This document shows positions 1 to 5,656 of a stretch of DNA of 9,742 nt, piece after piece (the first letter of the stretch is position 1; each line of letters begins with the position of its first letter). The notes below the pieces were generated by a model. That model was not told the origin of the DNA. It worked only from the letters and a program-made list of their open reading frames with translations, and made no database searches. The stretch is from contig JAQVTJ010000058.1 in the NCBI GenBank assembly GCA_028700095.1, positions 1 to 9,742 on the forward strand. The letters are read 5' to 3'. Source of the DNA: Methanobacterium sp. (GTDB taxonomy: Archaea; Methanobacteriota; Methanobacteria; Methanobacteriales; Methanobacteriaceae). The position numbers and the translations under genes were made by a program.

Positions 1-393
1 ATTTGTTAATAATCGTGACCAATATTCGATTAAATTGTCTTTTTTGTTAATACTTATAACTCTTCCACTAACAATGCCCACTTCTTCATTGTTAAATGCT
101 GTAATAATTGGATTTATACTATTAGCTTCTAAATAAGTATCTCCATCACAAAGAATAAGAAGTCTACCTTTTGCTTTTTTAAAACCCTTATTCAAAGCAT
201 TCCATTTACCTATAGCATTATCTTTCAACGTTATAGCTTTTTTGCTTGCTTTTTTTGCAGATTCAAGAGTTTCCTTGTCAGGAGCAATCACCAATAATTC
301 ATAATTTTCTTTAATTTTTTGAGAAATAATAGATTTTACGCATTTTTTAATAGTTTCAGGCTCTTTAAAAGCAGTAATAATAATTGAAATCAT
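1..393 (-). CDS. GT2 family glycosyltransferase, N-terminal part (3' end outside window)
   Basis: Reading leftward from the ATG at 393-391, the frame stays open for 131 codons to the window edge, so the stop is missing. The visible part is a GT-A fold nucleotide-sugar transferase of family GT2. It starts with the typical first strand and loop (MISIIITAFKEPETI). The KWNALNKGFKKAKG stretch (residues 63-76) matches the conserved region before the metal site. The DxD-type motif D83-G84-D85 follows the hydrophobic strand LLILC, and VSGR lies near residues 108-111. The ATG is supported by a TATA-like box centred 29 bp upstream. The gene follows the GT-C gene at 443-1984 on the same strand, 49 bp downstream of it, but appears to have its own promoter. 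Donor and acceptor cannot be told. The missing C-terminus could carry membrane segments, as in hyaluronan-synthase-like members. Confidence 0.88.
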   Translation of the reverse strand, partial: MISIIITAFKEPETIKKCVKSIISQKIKENYELLVIAPDKETLESAKKASKKAITLKDNAIGKWNALNKGFKKAKGRLLILCDGDTYLEANSINPIITAFNNEEVGIVSGRVISINKKDNLIEYWSRLLTN

Positions 394-417
394 AATTAAT
401 TATAAATTTAATACATT

Positions 418-426
418 TATTTAAAA
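418..426 (-). promoter_or_regulatory. TATA box of the GT2 gene at 1-393
   Basis: The minus strand reads TTTTAAATA, centred 29 bp before the ATG at 393, preceded by CATAAC, which fits a TFB-recognition element. The spacing implies an mRNA starting at or next to the ATG. There is no Shine-Dalgarno sequence between box and start. The 13-mer CATAACTTTTAAA on the minus strand (432-420) recurs exactly in the promoter of the GT-C gene at 2021-2009. Confidence 0.6.
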
Positions 427-442
427 GTTATGGATTTATTTG

Positions 443-1984
443 TTAACATGAACTTAAATTGTAAATTCTGCTAATTTCTATATTTTTAACATTAACAGGA
501 TAATATTTGCAATTTCTATAATCAAGTCCCAATATTTCAAATCCTTCAATATTATAAGGATTTTTTACAACGTAACTAAAATTATTTTGTTTTAAAAATT
601 CAAAAGAAGGATTAGTGATTCCATGTAACCAACTTAACAATGATGAACTTAAATAATATTGAGTATTGTTTATATAATGTCTTGTATGGCCTTCAAGATT
701 TGTTGTTTCATATAATAATCCTAAAGGCAATTCATTAATTTTTTCACCAACTGCTCTTGAATCATAATAAAATATTGCATTGTTTTCAATACAGTTTTGA
801 GATAAGCAAGTAATGCTCGTTGCAAGTGCAGTATTTGGAAAATAATACATAATAAGTCCAAAATCAACTAAAAATATAATAATAGGAATAAGGTAAATTT
901 TTTTATCTTTTACATTTTCAAACATTCTTGAAGATACAATAAAAATAAAAAGTGTAAACTGAATTGCTCTTTTTATTGATGATTGAGTTTTAAAAAATGT
1001 TGAAAATAAAAATACTGAAAATAAAATAAGAACAAATTGAGTTTTAAAATTGTGGTATTCTTTGTTTTTTATTATTTTATATAATGAATAAATTAACATT
1101 ACCCAAACTAAAGGATTAGTATAAAAAAACATATCTTTTAAAATATTAAATAAATAAATTCCAAAACCATTATATCCTTCTGAATTATAATAATTTACAA
1201 TAGTTAAAATTGTTTCTAAATCAAATCCTACAATTACCCATAAAACAAATAAACTTAATCCTATAATTATTAAAGATTTAATAATAATATTTTTATAATT
1301 GAATATAATTTTTTTTTTAAATTTTGTATTTTTTAAAATTATTAATAAAATAAAAAAAGGTAATATTAACAATCCGTTTAATTTTGTTGAGATACTTAAT
1401 CCTAGAAATAATCCAGAAAGTATTAAAAAATAAGGTTTTTTTGTAAAAAAGCTTTTGTAAAAAAAATAAATAGACATAATCATATATGAAATTTGATAAA
1501 TTTCATTAACTGCAAATCTACTATAAGTAATAATTAAAGGATTAAATGCAAATAATATAAATCCAATAAGTGCAGCATTTTTTCCATAAATTTCTTTTAT
1601 TAATAAATATATAAATATTCCTGCAATAAATCCAAAAATAGCACCAGGCATTCTTGCATAAACTTCTAATCCGCTAAGAACTTCAGAATTAAGAGTAGTC
1701 ATTCCAAAAGCTCTTATCCCATATTGTGCTAAACTGCTTACATCTTTATTTGAAAAAATTTTTATAAATAAACCCATCCATAATTTTCCTCCTGGCAAAG
1801 CATTATCATATAATGAAGGATTATAATCACTTGGTAAATAATATTTTATTCCACCAGTAACAATTAAAGGCTCATCAACAACGTATCCTGGCTTTTCAAT
1901 TTCTAAAACACGCACTAAAAATGAAATAATTATTAAAATGAATAATATAATAATATGTTTATTTAATTTTATTTTATTTAACAT
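443..1984 (-). CDS. GT-C membrane glycosyltransferase, PMT/ArnT (GT39/GT83) type
   Basis: This is a 513-residue polytopic membrane protein of the GT-C superfamily. Such enzymes take a sugar from a polyprenyl/dolichyl phosphate carrier on the outer face of the membrane and pass it to a protein, glycan or lipid. A first membrane span (about 9-27) is followed by an outer loop with the acidic pair D37-E38 (YVVDEPLIV), the usual place of the catalytic acid. PGGKLWM (64-70) corresponds to the PPLGKLL element. YARMPGAIFGF (109-119) and NPLIITYSRFAVNE (148-161) match the conserved second loop. About ten spans are followed by a C-terminal soluble part (about 383-513) that should lie outside. All four cysteines (393, 398, 492, 513) are in that tail. 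It is divergent from the DPM1-like gene at 2019, which could make its donor. Substrate is unknown; Haloferax AglS is a functional analogue, not a demonstrated orthologue. Confidence 0.85.
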   Translation of the reverse strand: MLNKIKLNKHIIILFILIIISFLVRVLEIEKPGYVVDEPLIVTGGIKYYLPSDYNPSLYDNALPGGKLWMGLFIKIFSNKDVSSLAQYGIRAFGMTTLNSEVLSGLEVYARMPGAIFGFIAGIFIYLLIKEIYGKNAALIGFILFAFNPLIITYSRFAVNEIYQISYMIMSIYFFYKSFFTKKPYFLILSGLFLGLSISTKLNGLLILPFFILLIILKNTKFKKKIIFNYKNIIIKSLIIIGLSLFVLWVIVGFDLETILTIVNYYNSEGYNGFGIYLFNILKDMFFYTNPLVWVMLIYSLYKIIKNKEYHNFKTQFVLILFSVFLFSTFFKTQSSIKRAIQFTLFIFIVSSRMFENVKDKKIYLIPIIIFLVDFGLIMYYFPNTALATSITCLSQNCIENNAIFYYDSRAVGEKINELPLGLLYETTNLEGHTRHYINNTQYYLSSSLLSWLHGITNPSFEFLKQNNFSYVVKNPYNIEGFEILGLDYRNCKYYPVNVKNIEISRIYNLSSC

Positions 1985-1988
1985 AACA

Positions 1989-1996
1989 TTTTAAAT
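1989..1996 (+). promoter_or_regulatory. TATA box of the DPM1-like gene at 2019
   Basis: TTTTAAAT is centred about 26.5 bp before the ATG at 2019 and preceded by CATAACA, a plausible TFB site. No Shine-Dalgarno is present, so the transcript is probably leaderless. The box lies just next to the start codon of the divergent gene (ATG at 1984-1982 on the minus strand), so the two promoters overlap within 34 bp. Confidence 0.6.
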
Positions 1997-2007
1997 TAAA
2001 AGAAATC

Positions 2008-2015
2008 TTTTAAAA
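2008..2015 (-). promoter_or_regulatory. TATA box of the GT-C gene at 443-1984
   Basis: The self-complementary TTTTAAAA is centred about 27.5 bp before the ATG at 1984 when read on the minus strand, and is preceded by CATAAC. It abuts the start codon of the plus-strand gene at 2019. The spacing supports the ATG at 1984 as the true start and a leaderless mRNA. Confidence 0.6.
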
Positions 2016-2018
2016 GTT

Positions 2019-2687
2019 ATGAAATTAGATATAATAGTTCCCACTTATAACGAATCTGAAAGTATTATAGAATTTTTAAAAACATTAAAAAATGAATTAA
2101 AAAAAATTGATTTTAAAGTAATAATCATAGATGATTCTACTGACAATACTCCTATAATTGCAAAAAAATACTGTAAAACTAATAATATTAAAAATATTAT
2201 TATTCATAGGTCAAATGAAAAAGGAAAAGGAAGTGCAGTAAATTTAGGATTAAAAAAATTAACAGCAGATTATGCTGCAATAATAGATGCTGATATGGAA
2301 TATCATCCAAAATATTTACTTTCTATGGTTAAGATGCTTAAAAATAATGATTTGATTCTATCATTAAGGAAAAGAAATGATCCTATTTATAGAAAATTTT
2401 TAGGGTATTGTTTTAAACAATTTGTTAAATTAATTTTTGGATTTAATTTTGATACTCAGTCAGGATTAAAAGTTTTTAAGACAAAATTTGTTAAAAATTT
2501 AGATTTAAAATCAAAAAATTGGGTTTTTGACATAGAATTAATTAATTATTTTTATAAAAATAACTTAAAAATAAATTTTTATAATATTAATTATACAACA
2601 AGAAAATGCGGAAAAAGCAAAGTTAAAGTATTAACTTCAATTCAGATGTTTAAGGATTTAATTTTTTTAAAATTTAAAAATAATTAA
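2019..2687 (+). CDS. DPM1/GtrB-like polyprenyl-phosphate glycosyltransferase (GT2)
   Basis: This 222-residue GT-A enzyme probably transfers a sugar (mannose or glucose in known relatives) from a nucleotide sugar to dolichyl or polyprenyl phosphate on the cytoplasmic side. Motifs in order are DIIVPTYNESESI (4-16), VIIIDDSTDNT (34-44), KGKGSAVNLGL (68-78) and the metal-binding D90-A91-D92 within AIIDADMEYHP. DTQSGLKVFK (145-154) stands in the place of the usual SGFRxF element, and WVFDIELI (168-175) is characteristic of DPM1/GtrB. GKSKVKVLTSIQMFKDLI (198-215) is the family's C-terminal GxSK element. It ends without the C-terminal membrane spans of GtrB-type proteins, so it resembles single-domain DPM1 and may need only peripheral membrane contact. 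The divergent GT-C gene is the natural consumer of the product. Archaeal AglD-like enzymes are functional relatives. The sugar cannot be read from sequence. Confidence 0.85.
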   Translation: MKLDIIVPTYNESESIIEFLKTLKNELKKIDFKVIIIDDSTDNTPIIAKKYCKTNNIKNIIIHRSNEKGKGSAVNLGLKKLTADYAAIIDADMEYHPKYLLSMVKMLKNNDLILSLRKRNDPIYRKFLGYCFKQFVKLIFGFNFDTQSGLKVFKTKFVKNLDLKSKNWVFDIELINYFYKNNLKINFYNINYTTRKCGKSKVKVLTSIQMFKDLIFLKFKNN

Positions 2688-2701
2688 AAATAATTATTTT
2701 T
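2686..2701. terminator. Palindromic bidirectional terminator between convergent genes
   Basis: The perfect 16-bp palindrome AAAAATAATTATTTTT spans the ends of the convergent genes at 2019-2687 and 2694-4139, which lie only 6 bp apart. It presents a T-tract just after the stop codon on each strand. Archaeal RNA polymerase terminates at such T-tracts, so one element could stop both transcripts. The palindrome includes the last two bases of one stop codon and all of the other. In DNA this A/T-rich, part of the symmetry could be chance. Confidence 0.5.
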
Positions 2702-4139
2702 TAACAAAACCCAATACAAAAAACATTCCATCAATATATCTTTTAATATCATCAAGATTCTTTATTGATTTAATTCTTCCCAAAATATATTTTGGCCTTA
2801 AATAAAATTGAGTCATTGCTTTTCTTTCCATTTCCTCTATTTCTTCTTTGTTTTTATAGCCTTTAGGTATAAATACTGGTTTCCAAATATTATAATCAGA
2901 ATAATTATTTGTTAATTTTCCATATTTTTTATAATCTTTAAATAATTTTGTTCCAGGAAAAGGTGTTGTAATACAAAATTGTGCATAATCAGGATCAAGT
3001 CTTTTTGCAAATTCAATTGTTTTTTGAGCCATTTCCGGAGTTTCTCCAGGCAATGCAATCATAAACGAAGCTCTTATTTCTATTCCAGCTTCTTTACACC
3101 ATTTATTTGCTTGCTCTATTTGCTGTAAATTAGTGCCTTTGTTAATATTATTAAGTAATTCTTGATTTCCTGATTCATATCCAAAAAAGATATTCCAACA
3201 TCCAGCTTTTTTCATTAATTTAAGCATTTCTAAATTAATAGTGTCAACTCTTGAATAGCAAGTCCATGTAATATCAACTTTATTTTTTATTAATAAATTG
3301 CAGAATTCATTAATCCATTTTTTATTTACAGTTAACATATCATCCCAAAAAGAAATTTCTTTTGCGCCATATTCTTTTATTACATATTTAATTTCTTCAA
3401 CAACTCTTTTAGGACTCATAGCTCTTATTTTTCTTCCAAAAACTGCATTATTTGAGCAAAAACTGCAATTAAAAGGGCATCCCCTTATAACAACCATATG
3501 AATAATTGGTTTTCTTTTATATTGATTAGGTAAAGGTTGATATTTTTTCATAGGAAGCAAATCTCTTGCAATATAAGGCAATTCATCAAGGTTTTTTATT
3601 AAATTTCCAGCTTCATTTTGTATAATTTTTCCTTTTTTTCTAAAGACTATGCCTTTTATTTCTTCTAAAGTATTATAATTCTCTAAAAATTTTTCAATAT
3701 CCCATTTGGTTTTTTTATATTCTCTAATTATTTTTTCGCTAGTTAATTCTCCTTCTCCAAAAACTAAAATATCAAAACATTTGTTTTGTTTTATTACTTC
3801 TTTTGGCAAAATAGTTGCATGATGCCCCCCTATCAAAGTTAAAATTTTTGGAAATTTTTTTTTAATAGCTGTTGCAGCGCTTACTGCACGATTAAAATTA
3901 GAAGTTAAAGCTGAAAATCCAACAATTTTTGGTTTCATTAAGGATATTTCTTCAATCAATTTTTCAACAGTATAATCTAATGCAACAGCATCTATTAATC
4001 CAACTTCAAATTTTTTCTCTCTTAAATAAGAAGCTAATTGAGCTATTCCTAAAGGCGGTAAATCTCCTCCTACTTTTCCAAGGTTCTTATTATACCTCTC
4101 ATTTACTGAAATGGGGGGATAAACAAATAATATATCCAT
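2694..4139 (-). CDS. B12-binding-domain radical SAM protein (copy 1)
   Basis: This 481-residue protein has a cobalamin-binding-like Rossmann domain (about 1-150) followed by a radical SAM barrel. In the first domain, LPPLGIAQLASYLR (27-40), KIVGFSAL (71-78), GGHHATILPKEV (104-115) and VFGEGELT (126-133) are typical. The 4Fe-4S cysteines are C221, C225 and C228 in RGCPFNCSFC (CxxxCxxC). Later barrel elements are FWDDMLTVN (264-272), FFGYESGNQELL (318-329), FMIALPGET (359-367) and ITTPFPGTKLF (390-400). Members of this class methylate unreactive carbons or do other radical chemistry in lipid, cofactor and antibiotic pathways. The DxHxxG cobalamin ligand motif is not visible near residue 50, so His-ligated B12 binding is doubtful. 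It is a colinear paralogue of the next gene to its right, and both sit among glycosyltransferases. A role in modifying a glycan, its lipid carrier or a membrane lipid is inference only. Confidence 0.85.
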   Translation of the reverse strand: MDILFVYPPISVNERYNKNLGKVGGDLPPLGIAQLASYLREKKFEVGLIDAVALDYTVEKLIEEISLMKPKIVGFSALTSNFNRAVSAATAIKKKFPKILTLIGGHHATILPKEVIKQNKCFDILVFGEGELTSEKIIREYKKTKWDIEKFLENYNTLEEIKGIVFRKKGKIIQNEAGNLIKNLDELPYIARDLLPMKKYQPLPNQYKRKPIIHMVVIRGCPFNCSFCSNNAVFGRKIRAMSPKRVVEEIKYVIKEYGAKEISFWDDMLTVNKKWINEFCNLLIKNKVDITWTCYSRVDTINLEMLKLMKKAGCWNIFFGYESGNQELLNNINKGTNLQQIEQANKWCKEAGIEIRASFMIALPGETPEMAQKTIEFAKRLDPDYAQFCITTPFPGTKLFKDYKKYGKLTNNYSDYNIWKPVFIPKGYKNKEEIEEMERKAMTQFYLRPKYILGRIKSIKNLDDIKRYIDGMFFVLGFVKK

Positions 4140-4141
4140 TC

Positions 4142-4163
4142 ATTTTTTAATTATTTTTTAATT
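4142..4163. repeat. Two tandem 11-bp copies of ATTTTTTAATT
   Basis: ATTTTTTAATT occurs at 4142-4152 and again, perfectly, at 4153-4163. The repeat lies between the TATA box and the ATG of radical SAM copy 1, roughly where transcription should begin. The 11-bp period is close to one helical turn. It may be an operator or an A/T-slippage product; function unknown. Confidence 0.4.
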
Positions 4164-4170
4164 AATAAAA
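4161..4170 (-). promoter_or_regulatory. TATA box of radical SAM copy 1
   Basis: The minus strand reads TTTTATTAAT, centred 27 bp before the ATG at 4139, preceded by GTAAG. It sits in the 51-bp gap between the two tandem radical SAM genes, so copy 1 probably has its own promoter rather than relying on read-through. No Shine-Dalgarno precedes the start. Confidence 0.5.
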
Positions 4171-4176
4171 CTTACT

Positions 4177-4182
4177 AAAAAA
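4177..4182 (-). terminator. T-tract terminator after radical SAM copy 2
   Basis: On the minus strand, TTATTTTTTAG begins 6 bases after the stop codon of the gene at 4191-5558. The six-T run at 4182-4177 is a plausible archaeal T-tract terminator, lying before the promoter of copy 1. T-runs are common in this genome, so support is modest. Confidence 0.35.
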
Positions 4183-4190
4183 TAATTTAA

Positions 4191-5558
4191 TTAAAATCTT
4201 TTTAATTTAATTAAATTTTTTTTAATTCCTTGTAAATCCATAAAAGACTTTAAAGTGTCCAGAATTCTTTTAGGATTAAGATAAAATGATAATATTGCTT
4301 GTTTTTTAAGCCATTGTAACCTTTTTTCGCCTAATTTTGAGCTATAAACTGAATTTTTATAATAATCAAAATCAGTTATTTTTTTGTTTATTTTATCTTT
4401 AGTCATGTCATATAAGTAAGTTCCAGGTAAAGGAGTCGTTATTGAAAAAGTTACTTCATTTATTTTAAGATTTTTTGCAAAATCTATAGTTTTTTTTATT
4501 TCCTGCATAGATTCTCCTGGAGCACCAAGCATAAAATAACCCTGAACTTTTATTTCAAGTTTATTCATTATTTTTACTGCCTTTTCGATATCACTTATTT
4601 TTATTTTTTTATGATAAACTTCATCAAGAATTCTTTGGCTTCCTGACTCCATTCCAATATTAACTTTTTTTAATCCTGCTAATTTCATTTTTTTAAAAAG
4701 ATTTTCATCAATTAAATTAGCTCTAGAATTGCATCCCCACAATAGATTTATTTTTTTTGAAATTAGTAAATCGCAAGTTTTATGCACCCAGTCTTTATTA
4801 AAAACAAGAGTATCATCATTAAACATAAATGCATTAATATTATAATTTTTTTTTAAAAATATCAGTTCTTTTATTATATTTTCAGATGATCTTTTTCTTA
4901 TTACATTTCCAAAAATTTTAAACAAAGTTGGCTGACAATAAGTGCATTGAAACGGGCATCCTCTTGAAGTAATAATATTAATTCCTTTTAAATTTGTACT
5001 TACCGAATCAAGCTGAAACCAATTTTTCATATATTTATCCATAGGCAATAAATCATAAGCTGGGAAAGGAAGAGTATCTAAATTTTTTATAGGTTCTCTT
5101 TTTTTGTTTTTTATTATTTTGCCATTTTTTTTATACCATATTCCTTTAATATTTTTGCAATTACCTTTATTTTTTATTATTTCATAAAAAGTTTTTTCAC
5201 CTTCTCCTATAGAAATTATATCTACGCAAGGTTCCTTTATAGTATCTTCAGATAATATTGTTGCATGCGGACCTCCAAAAACCATAATTGTTTTTGGATG
5301 AATTTTTTTAATATATTCAGCAATCCAAACAGCGTCTTTATACATTGTAGTCATTACACTAAATCCAACAATATCATATTTTTTCTTTAAAAGAATTTCT
5401 TTTATTTCATTTTTATTTTTATGAAATGTTGTATCAATAATTTCCAATTCTTCAATATTTTTTGCATTTTTTCTCAAATAAGAAGCAATATAAGCAATTC
5501 CCAAGGGGGCATCTCCAGAAGGGTATTTATATCTTGGAAAAATAAGTGCTATTTTCAT
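4191..5558 (-). CDS. B12-binding-domain radical SAM protein (copy 2)
   Basis: This 455-residue protein has the same two-domain layout as copy 1: a cobalamin-binding-like domain (about 1-130) and a radical SAM barrel. Visible elements are APLGIAYIASYLRK (17-30), DIVGFSVMT (62-70), GGPHATILSEDTI (95-107) and IGEGEKTFYEII (117-128). The cluster motif RGCPFQCTYC places C201, C205 and C208. FMFNDDTLVFN (244-254), IGMESGSQRIL (301-311), YFMLGAPGES (341-350) and ITTPLPGTYLYD (373-384) follow. Both copies end with a matching FYL-x-PK-x-IL segment (425-433 here). DxHxxG is absent; the nearest residues are D42 and H46 with the wrong spacing. Two tandem copies suggest an old duplication followed by specialisation on different positions or substrates. 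The substrate cannot be inferred. The start is supported by a TATA box 27 bp upstream. Confidence 0.85.
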   Translation of the reverse strand: MKIALIFPRYKYPSGDAPLGIAYIASYLRKNAKNIEELEIIDTTFHKNKNEIKEILLKKKYDIVGFSVMTTMYKDAVWIAEYIKKIHPKTIMVFGGPHATILSEDTIKEPCVDIISIGEGEKTFYEIIKNKGNCKNIKGIWYKKNGKIIKNKKREPIKNLDTLPFPAYDLLPMDKYMKNWFQLDSVSTNLKGINIITSRGCPFQCTYCQPTLFKIFGNVIRKRSSENIIKELIFLKKNYNINAFMFNDDTLVFNKDWVHKTCDLLISKKINLLWGCNSRANLIDENLFKKMKLAGLKKVNIGMESGSQRILDEVYHKKIKISDIEKAVKIMNKLEIKVQGYFMLGAPGESMQEIKKTIDFAKNLKINEVTFSITTPLPGTYLYDMTKDKINKKITDFDYYKNSVYSSKLGEKRLQWLKKQAILSFYLNPKRILDTLKSFMDLQGIKKNLIKLKRF

Positions 5559-5580
5559 TTTATTCTTTATTAAATAATGG

Positions 5581-5589
5581 TTTTTAAAA
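5581..5589 (-). promoter_or_regulatory. TATA box of radical SAM copy 2
   Basis: The minus strand reads TTTTAAAAA, centred 27 bp before the ATG at 5558, preceded by CTTAAT. A near-copy lies 17 bp further upstream (minus strand of 5598-5606), which might be a second box or a regulator site. No Shine-Dalgarno lies before the start. Confidence 0.5.
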
Positions 5590-5609
5590 TTAAGCTTTTT
5601 TTAAAATTA
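5581..5609. repeat. Direct repeat TTTTTAAAATTA, 17-bp period
   Basis: TTTTTAAAATTA occurs at 5581-5592 and 5598-5609 in the 98-bp divergent region between radical SAM copy 2 and the second GT-C gene. The first copy contains the TATA box of the radical SAM gene. The second may be an alternative promoter, a binding site or chance in A/T-rich DNA. The linker holds AAGCTT (5592-5597). Confidence 0.4.
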
Positions 5610-5622
5610 GTTTGTAATAACA

Positions 5623-5631
5623 TTTATTAAT
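5623..5631 (+). promoter_or_regulatory. TATA box of the second GT-C gene at 5657
   Basis: TTTATTAAT is centred 30 bp before the ATG at 5657, preceded by AATAACA, which resembles the CATAACA before the TATA box of the DPM1-like gene. It supports the ATG at 5657 and a leaderless or nearly leaderless mRNA. Confidence 0.5.
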
Positions 5632-5656
5632 AAAAAATTAATTAATTTAAAGTATT

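Larger units (their letters stand above)
1982..2021. repeat. Inverted repeat forming the divergent promoter
   Basis: The left arm CATAACATTTTAAA (1982-1995) and the right arm, which reads CATAACTTTTAAA on the minus strand (2021-2009), are inverted copies differing by one inserted A. The outer three bases of each arm are the start codons of the two divergent genes. The symmetry gives each gene the same TFB/TATA arrangement at the same distance, with the two start codons 34 bp apart. Confidence 0.65.

Noticed and set aside
430..474. Short plus-strand frame starting ATGGATTTATTT
   Set aside because: It is only 14 codons long and its ATG results from the complement of the CATAAC promoter word; no evidence of translation.
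3298..3501. 67-codon plus-strand frame opposite radical SAM copy 1
   Set aside because: It is antisense to the radical SAM core, including the cysteine motif, and has no promoter, family motif or independent support; a shadow frame.
3929..4150. 73-codon plus-strand frame opposite the cobalamin-type domain
   Set aside because: It lies antisense to a conserved domain with clear motifs; its Leu/Gln-rich translation shows no recognisable protein.
4191..5558. Radical SAM genes as hopanoid, bacteriochlorophyll (BchE) or tetraether synthase homologues
   Set aside because: The domain layout is shared by many B12-radical SAM families and no diagnostic motif for any of these was recognised, so no named function is given.
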